This document shows positions 6,973 to 12,768 of a stretch of DNA of 12,768 nucleotides, in pieces. Origin of the DNA: Candidatus Woesearchaeota archaeon (lineage in GTDB: Archaea > Nanobdellota > Nanobdellia > Woesearchaeales > GW2011-AR4). The stretch spans positions 1 to 12,768 of the forward strand of contig JACQSQ010000042.1 in NCBI GenBank assembly GCA_016211245.1, written 5' to 3'. Both the position numbers and the translations under genes were made by a program. Each line of letters begins with the position of its first letter. Position 1 is the first letter of the stretch. The notes beneath the pieces are model-generated. The model had not been told where the DNA came from. It made no database searches and saw nothing but the letters and a program-made list of their open reading frames with translations.

Positions 6973-8373
6973 ATGGCACAAATTGTAAACTTCTTAACCA
7001 TAAATGACCTTCATCGTCTTATGCAATCTGGAAATTCTAGCGTGAGTTTAAAAGCCGGAGCTTCGCATAGCGAAAGACTTGACAAAGCAGTAAATGCTCT
7101 TCTTGAATCACCTGAAGGCATGCATTTTGAAGATTTAGGGGAAGGTTTAGGGATTTATGTAGTCAGAAATAATACAATTATCTCCCCTCAGGGTTTATAT
7201 CTCGGCGGTGTGAGATGGAATGGATACGACAATGAAGATGCCGCTGTGATGGATGCAAGAAAACTTGCCAGGGGCATGACTCACAAATGGGCAATGCTTA
7301 ACCTCATGCTTGCGAACATGGCAGTTGAAGGGCGCGCGACAATAGAAGAGGTGAATGCTTCTAGAATGGGTGGGGGAAAGGCAGTCATAAACGACAATCA
7401 CTATGACAAAAAAAGATTTTCTGCGTTTAATCACCCCTCACTTGATGTTCCACTGAATGATTTGGAGATGAAAGTTCTGGACAGGGTGGCACCTGTTATT
7501 AAGTTGCTTGGACGATATGTATTTGCACCTGACATGAATACGGACACGAGGCACGTTGATTATATGTCACAATCTGTACCCGGGCTTGTTGCGTGCTTGT
7601 CATCCCAATCAGGGGGTTCTGGAGACCCTTCAGTAATCACAGCCAGGGGAGTTTATGAAAGCATGTTGGAGACTGTAAAGTTTAGATTTGGTGTTAATAA
7701 TCTTGACGGACTGACAATTGCATTACAGGGTATAGGAAAAGTCGGATCACATGTAGTGAAATATATCATTTCAGAAAATAAGAATGTTAGGTTCGTGATC
7801 ACGGACAAAGACGAGGCAAAAGCATTGGAGATGGTGAGCGCTTTAGGTAGTAGGGGCTTTGATGCAATTTATGTTCCTTCAGAAACAGTTTATGACCAGC
7901 AATTTGACATCTTTAGCCCTAATGCGACCGGTCAAATCCTCAACCCAACAAATGTAAAAAAGATGATAGCTGCAAACACTGGAAAAAGATTTGTTGTCGT
8001 TGGCGGAGCGAACAACCAAATCGACGATAGAAACAAAAGCACCAGAGAAGAAACTGAAGCATTATTACACGAGTATGATATAACTTATGCTCCAGATTTT
8101 GTTGTGAATTTGGGGGGAATACTCAATCTAATTTATGAACTCCCTGATGTAAAAAAAGGAGTTGATGGTAGTTACAATCAAGAAATTCCTCTAGACAGGA
8201 TTAAGGGCGTCAGGCCTATCTTGAACCATATTTTTAGCCGCAACCTTAAACGCGGTGAGCCTACTCAATCAATTGCTGAGAGACTTGCCGAGGAACATAT
8301 TGCAAGGTATGCTTTGTTTAATAGATTAAACAGGGAAGATTTAATACAAAGAAATTATAAGGTTAGTAGATAG
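6973..8373 (+). CDS. Glu/Leu/Phe/Val-type amino acid dehydrogenase, closest in look to leucine dehydrogenase
   Basis: Reversible NAD(P)-dependent oxidative deamination of an amino acid; the substrate is not certain. The 466 residues carry the family signatures: K105 in GMTHKW, the catalytic K136 in MGGGKAVI, D187 in APDMNT, a Rossmann loop LQGIGKVGSH (251-260) followed by ITDKD (276-280, acidic end typical of NAD use), GGANNQ (344-349) and YAPDFVVNLGG (372-382). FGVNNLDG, DIFSPNATGQI and the AERLAEEHI end resemble leucine dehydrogenase more than hexameric GDH. About 30 residues separate K105 and K136, against about 12 in leucine dehydrogenase, so there is an insertion beside the active site. 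The gene ends with TAG, two bases from the end of the convergent CBS gene. Confidence 0.88.
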   Translation: MAQIVNFLTINDLHRLMQSGNSSVSLKAGASHSERLDKAVNALLESPEGMHFEDLGEGLGIYVVRNNTIISPQGLYLGGVRWNGYDNEDAAVMDARKLARGMTHKWAMLNLMLANMAVEGRATIEEVNASRMGGGKAVINDNHYDKKRFSAFNHPSLDVPLNDLEMKVLDRVAPVIKLLGRYVFAPDMNTDTRHVDYMSQSVPGLVACLSSQSGGSGDPSVITARGVYESMLETVKFRFGVNNLDGLTIALQGIGKVGSHVVKYIISENKNVRFVITDKDEAKALEMVSALGSRGFDAIYVPSETVYDQQFDIFSPNATGQILNPTNVKKMIAANTGKRFVVVGGANNQIDDRNKSTREETEALLHEYDITYAPDFVVNLGGILNLIYELPDVKKGVDGSYNQEIPLDRIKGVRPILNHIFSRNLKRGEPTQSIAERLAEEHIARYALFNRLNREDLIQRNYKVSR

Positions 8374-8375
8374 AA

Positions 8376-8927
8376 TCAACTCTGCTCTTTAGCACATCTC
8401 TCGCACAATAAGGAGCCCTTGACTTTTACAACATCCTCGACGTAAGCGCCGCAACCCTGGCATATTGCTTCCCTTTCTATTATCCTGTCAATCGGCTTTC
8501 TTTTTTCTTCCCTCAGCTCAAATTTCTCGACAAGCAAATCAAACAATGAAGGCTCAATTTTCAGCACATCCTTAAGGGTCAGCAAGCCGACCATTTTTCC
8601 ATTATCAACAACAGGAAGGTGCCTTATGTTCGAGTCTCTCATCACAATCAGGGCGTCATAAATATCATCATTTGGGGAAATTGTCTTTAATTTTTTCTCC
8701 ATGAAATCCCTGACATTTTTTGTCAGGGGATTTATCCCCTTAGCAATAGCTTTTCTCACAATATCCTGTTCGGTTATCAGACCTGCGGACTTGTGGTCAT
8801 CCTTTATTACCAAAGCCCCGACGTGATTTTTTGCCATCATCCTAGCGCATTGCTCCAGTGAAGTGTCCGAGCTGACAGAAACCGGCTTTGTGGTCATGCA
8901 GTCGTAAACCTTGTATCCTGTTTTCAT
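8376..8927 (-). CDS. CBS-domain pair protein with C-terminal zinc ribbon
   Basis: A 183-residue soluble protein. The first CBS motif spans about residues 7-60 (MTTKPVSVSSD through LITEQDIVRKAI), the second about 74-125 (FMEKKLKTISPND through VGLLTLKDVL). A C-terminal zinc ribbon has C156, C159, C175 and C178. CBS pairs bind adenine nucleotides or related ligands in many proteins and act as energy or nucleotide sensors; the ribbon may contact nucleic acid or another protein. The target is not visible. A minus-strand TATA box is centred about 26.5 bases before the ATG. The gene is convergent with the dehydrogenase, so the two are not in one operon. Confidence 0.9.
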   Translation of the reverse strand: MKTGYKVYDCMTTKPVSVSSDTSLEQCARMMAKNHVGALVIKDDHKSAGLITEQDIVRKAIAKGINPLTKNVRDFMEKKLKTISPNDDIYDALIVMRDSNIRHLPVVDNGKMVGLLTLKDVLKIEPSLFDLLVEKFELREEKRKPIDRIIEREAICQGCGAYVEDVVKVKGSLLCERCAKEQS

Positions 8928-8949
8928 AAAAAAAGAATTAATTTTGAAG

Positions 8950-8957
8950 TATATTAA
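8950..8957 (-). promoter_or_regulatory. TATA box of the CBS-domain gene
   Basis: TTAATATA on the minus strand, preceded by CGAAACC (BRE-like), centred 26.5 bases before the ATG at 8927. Confidence 0.55.
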
Positions 8958-9018
8958 GGTTTCGGAAAACAGATTTCGGTTTTATTTGTATTATTTTAAA
9001 CAACAAAAAATAAAAAAA

Positions 9019-9026
9019 TTTATATA
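9019..9026 (+). promoter_or_regulatory. TATA box of the toxin-antitoxin-like cassette
   Basis: TTTATATA after an A-run, centred about 39 bases before the ATG at 9062, so a short leader of roughly a dozen bases would exist. The A/T-rich near-palindromic stretch at 9029-9042 could be an autoregulatory operator, but the match is imperfect. Confidence 0.5.
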
Positions 9027-9061
9027 CTATAACATATTATACTAACATAAGTTGATAGAAT

Positions 9062-9358
9062 ATGTTTGATGCTCGCTATAAGGGTTTAAGGTTAATCCCA
9101 TCAAAAAGTGCTGGGCGAGAATTAATAGATTACGGCTTTATGATTGAAGATTGTAAAGAGATTTTAGAAAAGGGCTACTCACCCAGAAAGCGAAGCAAAG
9201 ATACGATAGAGAAATGGATGAACCGTGGAAATAAGACATATAACGTCGTTGTCGTAAAATCATTTAATTATTTTTATAATGAAGAAGTTTATTTAATTAC
9301 CCATTTTGGCGAATTTACAAAGAAGAAATTAAGGTATAGAAAACCCAAAGTTTTCTAA
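9062..9358 (+). CDS. Small basic protein, probable DUF4258-like toxin
   Basis: A 98-residue basic protein whose pattern (GFMIEDCKEILEKGY followed by a positively charged middle, then VVVVKSF and EVYLITHFGEFT) resembles the DUF4258 family of putative RNase-fold toxins of the RelE/BrnT kind. The family call is from pattern memory and is moderate. It is immediately followed by a YgiT-type zinc-finger gene, and DUF4258 proteins are known to pair with such antitoxins. Toxin-first order is as in mqsRA and higBA. Catalytic residues cannot be named with confidence; H72-like and Lys/Arg-rich C-terminal residues are candidates. It could instead be an uncharacterised non-toxic protein. Confidence 0.6.
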   Translation: MFDARYKGLRLIPSKSAGRELIDYGFMIEDCKEILEKGYSPRKRSKDTIEKWMNRGNKTYNVVVVKSFNYFYNEEVYLITHFGEFTKKKLRYRKPKVF

Positions 9359-9377
9359 CCTTTTCGTATAACTCGAA

Positions 9378-9382
9378 GGTGA
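9378..9382 (+). promoter_or_regulatory. Shine-Dalgarno site before the zinc-finger/AbrB gene
   Basis: GGTGA, a perfect match to part of the archaeal anti-Shine-Dalgarno complement, ends 7 bases before the ATG at 9390. It supports that start over the internal ATG three codons later, and shows that this internal gene of the cassette is initiated by ribosome binding on the mRNA. Confidence 0.6.
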
Positions 9383-9389
9383 AAGAAAA

Positions 9390-9710
9390 ATGAAAGGAAT
9401 GAAATGTATTTGTGGAAAAATTGCTGAATATAATAAAAACATGAAATTTAACAGCTATGAAATTGACGGGTGGGAATGCAAAAGCTGCGGTGAGGCATAT
9501 TATAACCCAGAGAAAGCTGAAAAAATTTTATTGATTAATAAACTGAAAAAACATAAATTTTATCTTAAATTGAGTAAAGTAAAGAGCAATCTAATTTTGA
9601 GGATCCCTAAAGAAGTCGGTGATGCTTTGAACTTAAAGAAGAGCCAAGAAGTTGAATTTGGCATAAAGGATTCCAATGAAATCGTGATACATCCATTTAA
9701 AGGCTCTTAA
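9390..9710 (+). CDS. YgiT-type zinc finger plus AbrB-like domain, probable antitoxin
   Basis: A 106-residue two-part protein. Residues 1-45 are a zinc finger with C6, C8, C30 and C33 (CICG, then WECKSCGEAYYNPEKAE), the MqsA/YgiT-type pattern. Residues 58-104 look like an AbrB/SpoVT swapped-hairpin DNA-binding domain (LILRIPKEVGDALNLKKSQEVEFGI, with EIVIHP at the end). In bacterial MqsA the zinc finger binds the toxin and a helix-turn-helix binds DNA; here an AbrB domain appears to take the DNA-binding role. It is separated from the upstream gene by 31 bases and from the downstream gene by 6, so the three form one transcript. It probably represses its own promoter (inferred). Confidence 0.75.
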   Translation: MKGMKCICGKIAEYNKNMKFNSYEIDGWECKSCGEAYYNPEKAEKILLINKLKKHKFYLKLSKVKSNLILRIPKEVGDALNLKKSQEVEFGIKDSNEIVIHPFKGS

Positions 9711-9716
9711 CAAAAA

Positions 9717-9920
9717 ATGGTAAACACTACAGATGAAGTCAAAAAACTAAAAGTGATAGAGATTTACAAACAAAAGAAAGTCAGCCTTGGGTTTGCTTCA
9801 AAGCTTTCCGGCCTGACCTTAAGCGAATTTTTGGATTTGCTGGAAGAATTCAATATAAAGCTGAATTTAACTTTAGAAGATGCGAAAGAAGCAATGAGGA
9901 ATGCAGAGAAGCTGATTTAA
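9717..9920 (+). CDS. UPF0175-like small protein, possible second antitoxin
   Basis: A 67-residue protein. The core KVIEIYKQKKVSLGFASKLSGLTLSEFLDLLEEF matches the UPF0175 pattern (a Tyr-x-x-Lys-x-Ile/Val-Ser-Leu-Gly-x-Ala helix, then a helix leading to a Phe and Leu-rich stretch), a family commonly encoded beside PIN-domain or DUF3368 toxins. The C-terminal LEDAKEAMRNAEKL tail fits as well. It is shorter than typical members. No PIN gene follows; the next gene has its own promoter. Whether it acts with the upstream zinc-finger/AbrB protein, or is an orphan partner of a lost toxin, cannot be told from this sequence. Confidence 0.75.
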   Translation: MVNTTDEVKKLKVIEIYKQKKVSLGFASKLSGLTLSEFLDLLEEFNIKLNLTLEDAKEAMRNAEKLI

Positions 9921-9993
9921 CTGGAATTTTTTGCTCAAACAAGGCAATTATACAATATTTTGTACAATTTTTAAGTAGTAACAAAACGAAAGA

Positions 9994-10001
9994 TTTATAA
10001 A
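9994..10001 (+). promoter_or_regulatory. TATA box of the orphan membrane-anchored protein gene
   Basis: TTTATAAA preceded by CGAAAGA, centred 25.5 bases before the ATG at 10023, matching the leaderless promoters elsewhere in this window. A short inverted repeat (TACAA, 4-base loop, TTGTA; 9951-9964) lies just upstream. Confidence 0.65.
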
Positions 10002-10022
10002 GAAGTGCGATAACCACACATT

Positions 10023-10514
10023 ATGCCAAACTGCATCACTTATGACAGCCTTATGGCTTCATTGAAAGAAATTTCAGAGAATGATTTATCTTTAGAGGGC
10101 GTTTATGCCAAGGGGGCTCTTCAAACTCTGGAAAAATACCCACATACTGGGGGTTTATTAAAAGAAGAATTATCCAATACATCGTGCAAAGATCTTTCTG
10201 AAATAGCTAGAAATATTGCCACAAGTGTTAGGGAAACATCTGTGGGGAGTGCTGCAGGTAATATCGGTCACTTTGCTGAGCATTTAAGTCATAGTTTACC
10301 AATCATCGAAGATCGTGAACCAAATCAGGCTTATGGACAAGGAATTGGAATTCCTATCCCCTCATCTGGTGGTTATACCTCACCATTACCTAATGGAGCA
10401 GTTTATGGAGGTGCAATTTTGGCTACAGTTTTAATATTGGCTCTTGCTGCAAAGGGAGGAAAAGACACTTTTAATCAATATGTAAAACCACACTTCCAAA
10501 GAAAACAACCTTAA
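10023..10514 (+). CDS. Hypothetical protein with C-terminal membrane segment
   Basis: I do not recognise this 163-residue protein. Residues 1-95 look helical and mixed in charge with no signal peptide. Residues 96-123 are a Gly/Pro/Ser-rich flexible linker. Residues 124-144 (GAVYGGAILATVLILALAAKG) form one clear hydrophobic membrane segment, followed by a basic tail (KGGKDTFNQYVKPHFQRK). The positive tail suggests the C-terminus stays inside and the N-terminal domain faces outside, or the protein is a tail-anchored type; topology is an inference. It has its own strong promoter and convergent neighbour. It could be a lineage-specific surface or membrane-tethered protein. Confidence 0.7.
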   Translation: MPNCITYDSLMASLKEISENDLSLEGVYAKGALQTLEKYPHTGGLLKEELSNTSCKDLSEIARNIATSVRETSVGSAAGNIGHFAEHLSHSLPIIEDREPNQAYGQGIGIPIPSSGGYTSPLPNGAVYGGAILATVLILALAAKGGKDTFNQYVKPHFQRKQP

Positions 10515-10535
10515 TTTAAAAATTCTATTAATATT

Positions 10536-12440
10536 TCAATACCCCATCAGAATCTCAACTTCATTCCCGAATATCTTCTTCAAGTCCTCGAACATCCTTT
10601 CCTTTATGGATGTTTTTTGCGGAAATTGCGCGCTTGCAAGGGCTTTTTCCAGCTCCTCTATTGAACTTTTCTCGATAGCCCCCAGGCTCCCGTCATCGTT
10701 TATTTTTGCCTTTGTTATTTCCCTGTCTTCCGCATCAAGGTCGTAGGTTATATATGCCTCATTGCCAAGCAGAATCACTTCGCCGAATTTTTCCCCGTGC
10801 TTGACCCTTATCTTGACCCTTTCCAGGTCCCTGACCCTTTTTCTCTGGATGTACTCGACCAAGAATTTAACAAGCCCCGCTGATTCAAAATGCAGCTTCT
10901 CTATCTCCACTTTGGACAGCTTTTTCTCGTCATAATCCTTTTTAGCTTTCATTACATCCTGAAAAGTCCTGAAAAGCTTCAAAGGCATTTTTCCCTCGGA
11001 AACGAGCTTGTCCTCGATCGCATCAAGCATTTCGCTGTCCTTTATTCTCTCCATGCCCTCCAGCCTAAGGACATCCCTCAAAACAGTGGTTATCGTGTCA
11101 TAGATGTTCAGCATTTCCTTCTCTTCCCTTATTTTCTCTATCTGCGTGAACAACCTCTTGAGCCTTTTCAGGTATTTGTCGCTGTCTTCAAGCAATTCGT
11201 CAATCTCTTTTCCAGTCAGCTCTTTTTTATCGCCGTGCTCTATTGCTTTCCTTATTTCAACTATTCTCTCAAGAATCTTTACAAACTTGTCTTCCAGCAG
11301 CTTTTCCTTGTGCACAAAAATGTCCCTCATCAAGGAGCCTGTCTCTTTTGGCGACGGGGGCGCAACGCCATAAAGCATAAGGGCTGCCTGGCTTGGGGTC
11401 AGCAGTGCATAGTATATGTCTTCCATGCCTATCTCGTTCAATCTCAATTGAACCCTTCTTATAACCTGCTCCCCTGAGCCCATAAAAATGTCGATTGCCT
11501 CGGGGCTTGGCTTTATCTTGCCCATTTTCAGGAGCTGCTTCCATGGCATGAAAATGCCCCTGTCAAAAAACGGCACTCCATCTCTAAGCAAAGTGTAAAT
11601 TACCGGGTTTGCTTCCCTCAATGAATCCCAGAAATCAGTCAGTATGTAGACCTGAATGTTGATTTTGTTCCTTATGCCAGTAAGCTCCCCAGCTTCAATT
11701 CCCATCCCTATGATTATTGCTCTTAGCTTGTCTTTCAATTCCACACGAGTCATCTTTTTAACATCTGTATCGTCGATGACAATCCACACGTCTATATCGC
11801 TAGAGGGCGTGGCTTTTCCCTGCACCAAAGAGCCTGCCAAAACATACGAAACAATGTATTTCTCGAATTTTTTCAGCACCATTGTCTTGTGGACTTCAGC
11901 TATCTTTATGGCCTGTAGCATTCCCGTGTCGTGTATAGGCGCCGACAAGGCTATCAGCTGCAGCAATTCGTATTTTGCATCGAAACAATTTTGCCAAAGC
12001 TCAGAAAGTATGAGTGTTTGGGGGGTTATGTTGGGGTCTATTTCCTGCCCGATGCTTTGAACTATTGCGGTTAATTTATCCTTTAATTCAAGCTTGGACA
12101 TTGTCCTGCTGTCAGAATCGTCAACCAGCACAAGAACATGAATTTTGTCTTTGTCTTCGGGCTTTGGCTCCTGGGGCAATGGCTGCTGCGCCGGATACTG
12201 CATTTGCTGCAATTGCTGCAGCTCCTCGGGCTTTGGCGGCGGCATAAGCGCTATGCCCATTATATACTTGTCAAATTTTTCCAAAACCCTTTTCTGGAAT
12301 TTTTCAAGCTTTGACTTTATTGCCTTGAGCTTTTCCTGAACATCCTCTGGCAGCTTAGAAATGGCTTCGGGCTCTTTAGGCTCCGGAGCAGTAGGGCTGT
12401 TATTAGGTTCAGAATACTGCTTCTTGTCTTTCTTGCCCAT
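10536..12440 (-). CDS. Large nucleotidyltransferase-domain protein with a degenerate first copy
   Basis: A 634-residue multi-domain protein, numbered from the ATG at 12440. Residues 1-50 are a Pro/Glu/Lys-rich leader. Residues about 51-173 are a first nucleotidyltransferase-like copy without catalytic motif. Residues about 188-295 are a second copy with the motif: G203-S204 then D215-I-D217. A HEPN-like helical part follows (371-402, EIRKAIEHGD). Residues 425-535 are charged helices (coiled-coil type), and 540-634 are a mixed beta C-terminal domain. Polymerase beta-type transferases of this sort attach nucleotides to proteins, RNA or small molecules; the substrate is unknown. I chose 12440 because a TATA box is centred 28.5 bases upstream; a longer reading to 12503 crosses that box. 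It has its own promoter and no obvious operon partner. Confidence 0.8.
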   Translation of the reverse strand: MGKKDKKQYSEPNNSPTAPEPKEPEAISKLPEDVQEKLKAIKSKLEKFQKRVLEKFDKYIMGIALMPPPKPEELQQLQQMQYPAQQPLPQEPKPEDKDKIHVLVLVDDSDSRTMSKLELKDKLTAIVQSIGQEIDPNITPQTLILSELWQNCFDAKYELLQLIALSAPIHDTGMLQAIKIAEVHKTMVLKKFEKYIVSYVLAGSLVQGKATPSSDIDVWIVIDDTDVKKMTRVELKDKLRAIIIGMGIEAGELTGIRNKINIQVYILTDFWDSLREANPVIYTLLRDGVPFFDRGIFMPWKQLLKMGKIKPSPEAIDIFMGSGEQVIRRVQLRLNEIGMEDIYYALLTPSQAALMLYGVAPPSPKETGSLMRDIFVHKEKLLEDKFVKILERIVEIRKAIEHGDKKELTGKEIDELLEDSDKYLKRLKRLFTQIEKIREEKEMLNIYDTITTVLRDVLRLEGMERIKDSEMLDAIEDKLVSEGKMPLKLFRTFQDVMKAKKDYDEKKLSKVEIEKLHFESAGLVKFLVEYIQRKRVRDLERVKIRVKHGEKFGEVILLGNEAYITYDLDAEDREITKAKINDDGSLGAIEKSSIEELEKALASAQFPQKTSIKERMFEDLKKIFGNEVEILMGY

Positions 12441-12464
12441 GCCCTGCGTATATTTAATAGTATA

Positions 12465-12472
12465 TTTATAAA
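12465..12472 (-). promoter_or_regulatory. TATA box of the nucleotidyltransferase-domain gene
   Basis: TTTATAAA preceded by AACA on the minus strand, centred 28.5 bases before the ATG at 12440, supporting the shorter start. Confidence 0.55.
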
Positions 12473-12542
12473 TGTTTTGCTTATTAAATTTTAAGACTTT
12501 CAATATAGAAAATAAATCTTATTTGCTCTCTAAACAGAAACA

Positions 12543-12550
12543 TTTATATA
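12543..12550 (+). promoter_or_regulatory. TATA box of the downstream AbrB-type gene
   Basis: TTTATATA preceded by AGAAACA, centred 25.5 bases before the ATG at 12572, so the transcript is leaderless. Confidence 0.65.
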
Positions 12551-12571
12551 ATTGATTATATCGGTATAATC

Positions 12572-12768
12572 ATGCTTGAAGTTGAAGCAAAAGTAAGGAA
12601 ATGGGGAAGGTCTTTTGGAGTAGTAATACCTAAAGATAAAGTAAAAGAAGAGGGCATAAAAGAAAATGAAACTATCAAACTTCTTATTACTAAAAAAACT
12701 AATGTTCTGAAGGAAACCTTTGGAACTATGAAATTTAAAAGAAGCACTCAGGAAATTCTTGACGAATC
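12572..12768 (+). CDS. AbrB/SpoVT-type DNA-binding protein, 3' end off the window, probable VapB-like antitoxin
   Basis: The 65 visible codons code for an AbrB/MazE-type swapped-hairpin domain (residues 5-38: KVRKWGRSFGVVIPKD followed by VKEEGIKENETIKLLI) and a helical tail beginning KFKRSTQEILDE. Such tails in archaeal VapB-type antitoxins bind and neutralise a PIN-domain toxin encoded just downstream. The partner is beyond the window and not visible. The start fits a TATA box centred 25.5 bases upstream. The reading frame is open to the last base. Confidence 0.85.
   Translation, partial: MLEVEAKVRKWGRSFGVVIPKDKVKEEGIKENETIKLLITKKTNVLKETFGTMKFKRSTQEILDE

Noticed and set aside
9951..9964. 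Short inverted repeat TACAA-4-TTGTA as a terminator or operator
   Set aside because: Five-base arms in A/T-rich sequence arise easily by chance; no T-run follows and no second copy was seen.
10890..11477. A 195-codon open frame antisense to the nucleotidyltransferase gene
   Set aside because: It lies entirely inside a gene with clear domain evidence, has no promoter signal, and its translation has no family character.
12441..12503. Upstream extension of the nucleotidyltransferase protein from 12503
   Set aside because: The TATA box at 12465-12472 falls within it, and the ATG at 12440 is the right distance downstream.
1..12768. CRISPR arrays, tRNA or rRNA genes, insertion sequences
   Set aside because: I saw no regularly spaced repeats, no cloverleaf-like or rRNA-like sequence, and no transposase or terminal inverted repeats.

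Overview
This window is almost certainly archaeal, and a DPANN-type archaeon (Woesearchaeota/Pacearchaeota-like) is my best guess, though the sequence does not prove the lineage. The evidence is a separate aspartate carbamoyltransferase regulatory chain (PyrI) next to PyrB, TATA boxes of the form TTTATATA/TTTATAAA/TTTAAATA centred about 26 bases before start codons (leaderless transcription), small winged-helix regulators, and AbrB, UPF0175 and zinc-finger antitoxin-like genes. Genes are packed tightly on both strands. No gap without a gene exceeds about 160 bases.

Positions 1-6757 hold most of de novo UMP synthesis on the minus strand, in two transcription units. The upstream unit is pyrB-pyrI-pyrD-pyrK (6757 to 3587), with gaps or overlaps of 1-8 bases. 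It makes carbamoyl-aspartate (PyrB catalytic and PyrI regulatory chains) and oxidises dihydroorotate with a class 1B dehydrogenase (PyrD plus the FAD/Fe-S subunit PyrK). The downstream unit is a small hypothetical gene followed by pyrC-pyrE-pyrF (2738 to beyond position 1), coding for dihydroorotase, orotate phosphoribosyltransferase and OMP decarboxylase. Only carbamoyl-phosphate synthetase is missing. Two genes sit between the units: a plus-strand winged-helix regulator (2850-3179), divergent from the pyrC unit, and an unrecognised minus-strand gene (3183-3512). The most striking oddity is an in-frame TAG at codon 236 of pyrB, with perfectly conserved catalytic-chain sequence continuing in the same frame after it.

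Positions 6973-8927 hold a leucine/glutamate-type amino acid dehydrogenase (plus) that meets, tail to tail, a two-CBS-domain protein with a C-terminal zinc ribbon (minus).

Positions 9062-12768 are accessory in character: a three-gene toxin-antitoxin-like cassette (DUF4258-like small protein, YgiT-type zinc finger fused to an AbrB domain, UPF0175-like protein), an orphan protein with a C-terminal membrane segment, a large protein with a tandem nucleotidyltransferase repeat of which the first copy has lost its catalytic motif, and the start of another AbrB-type antitoxin gene that runs off the window.
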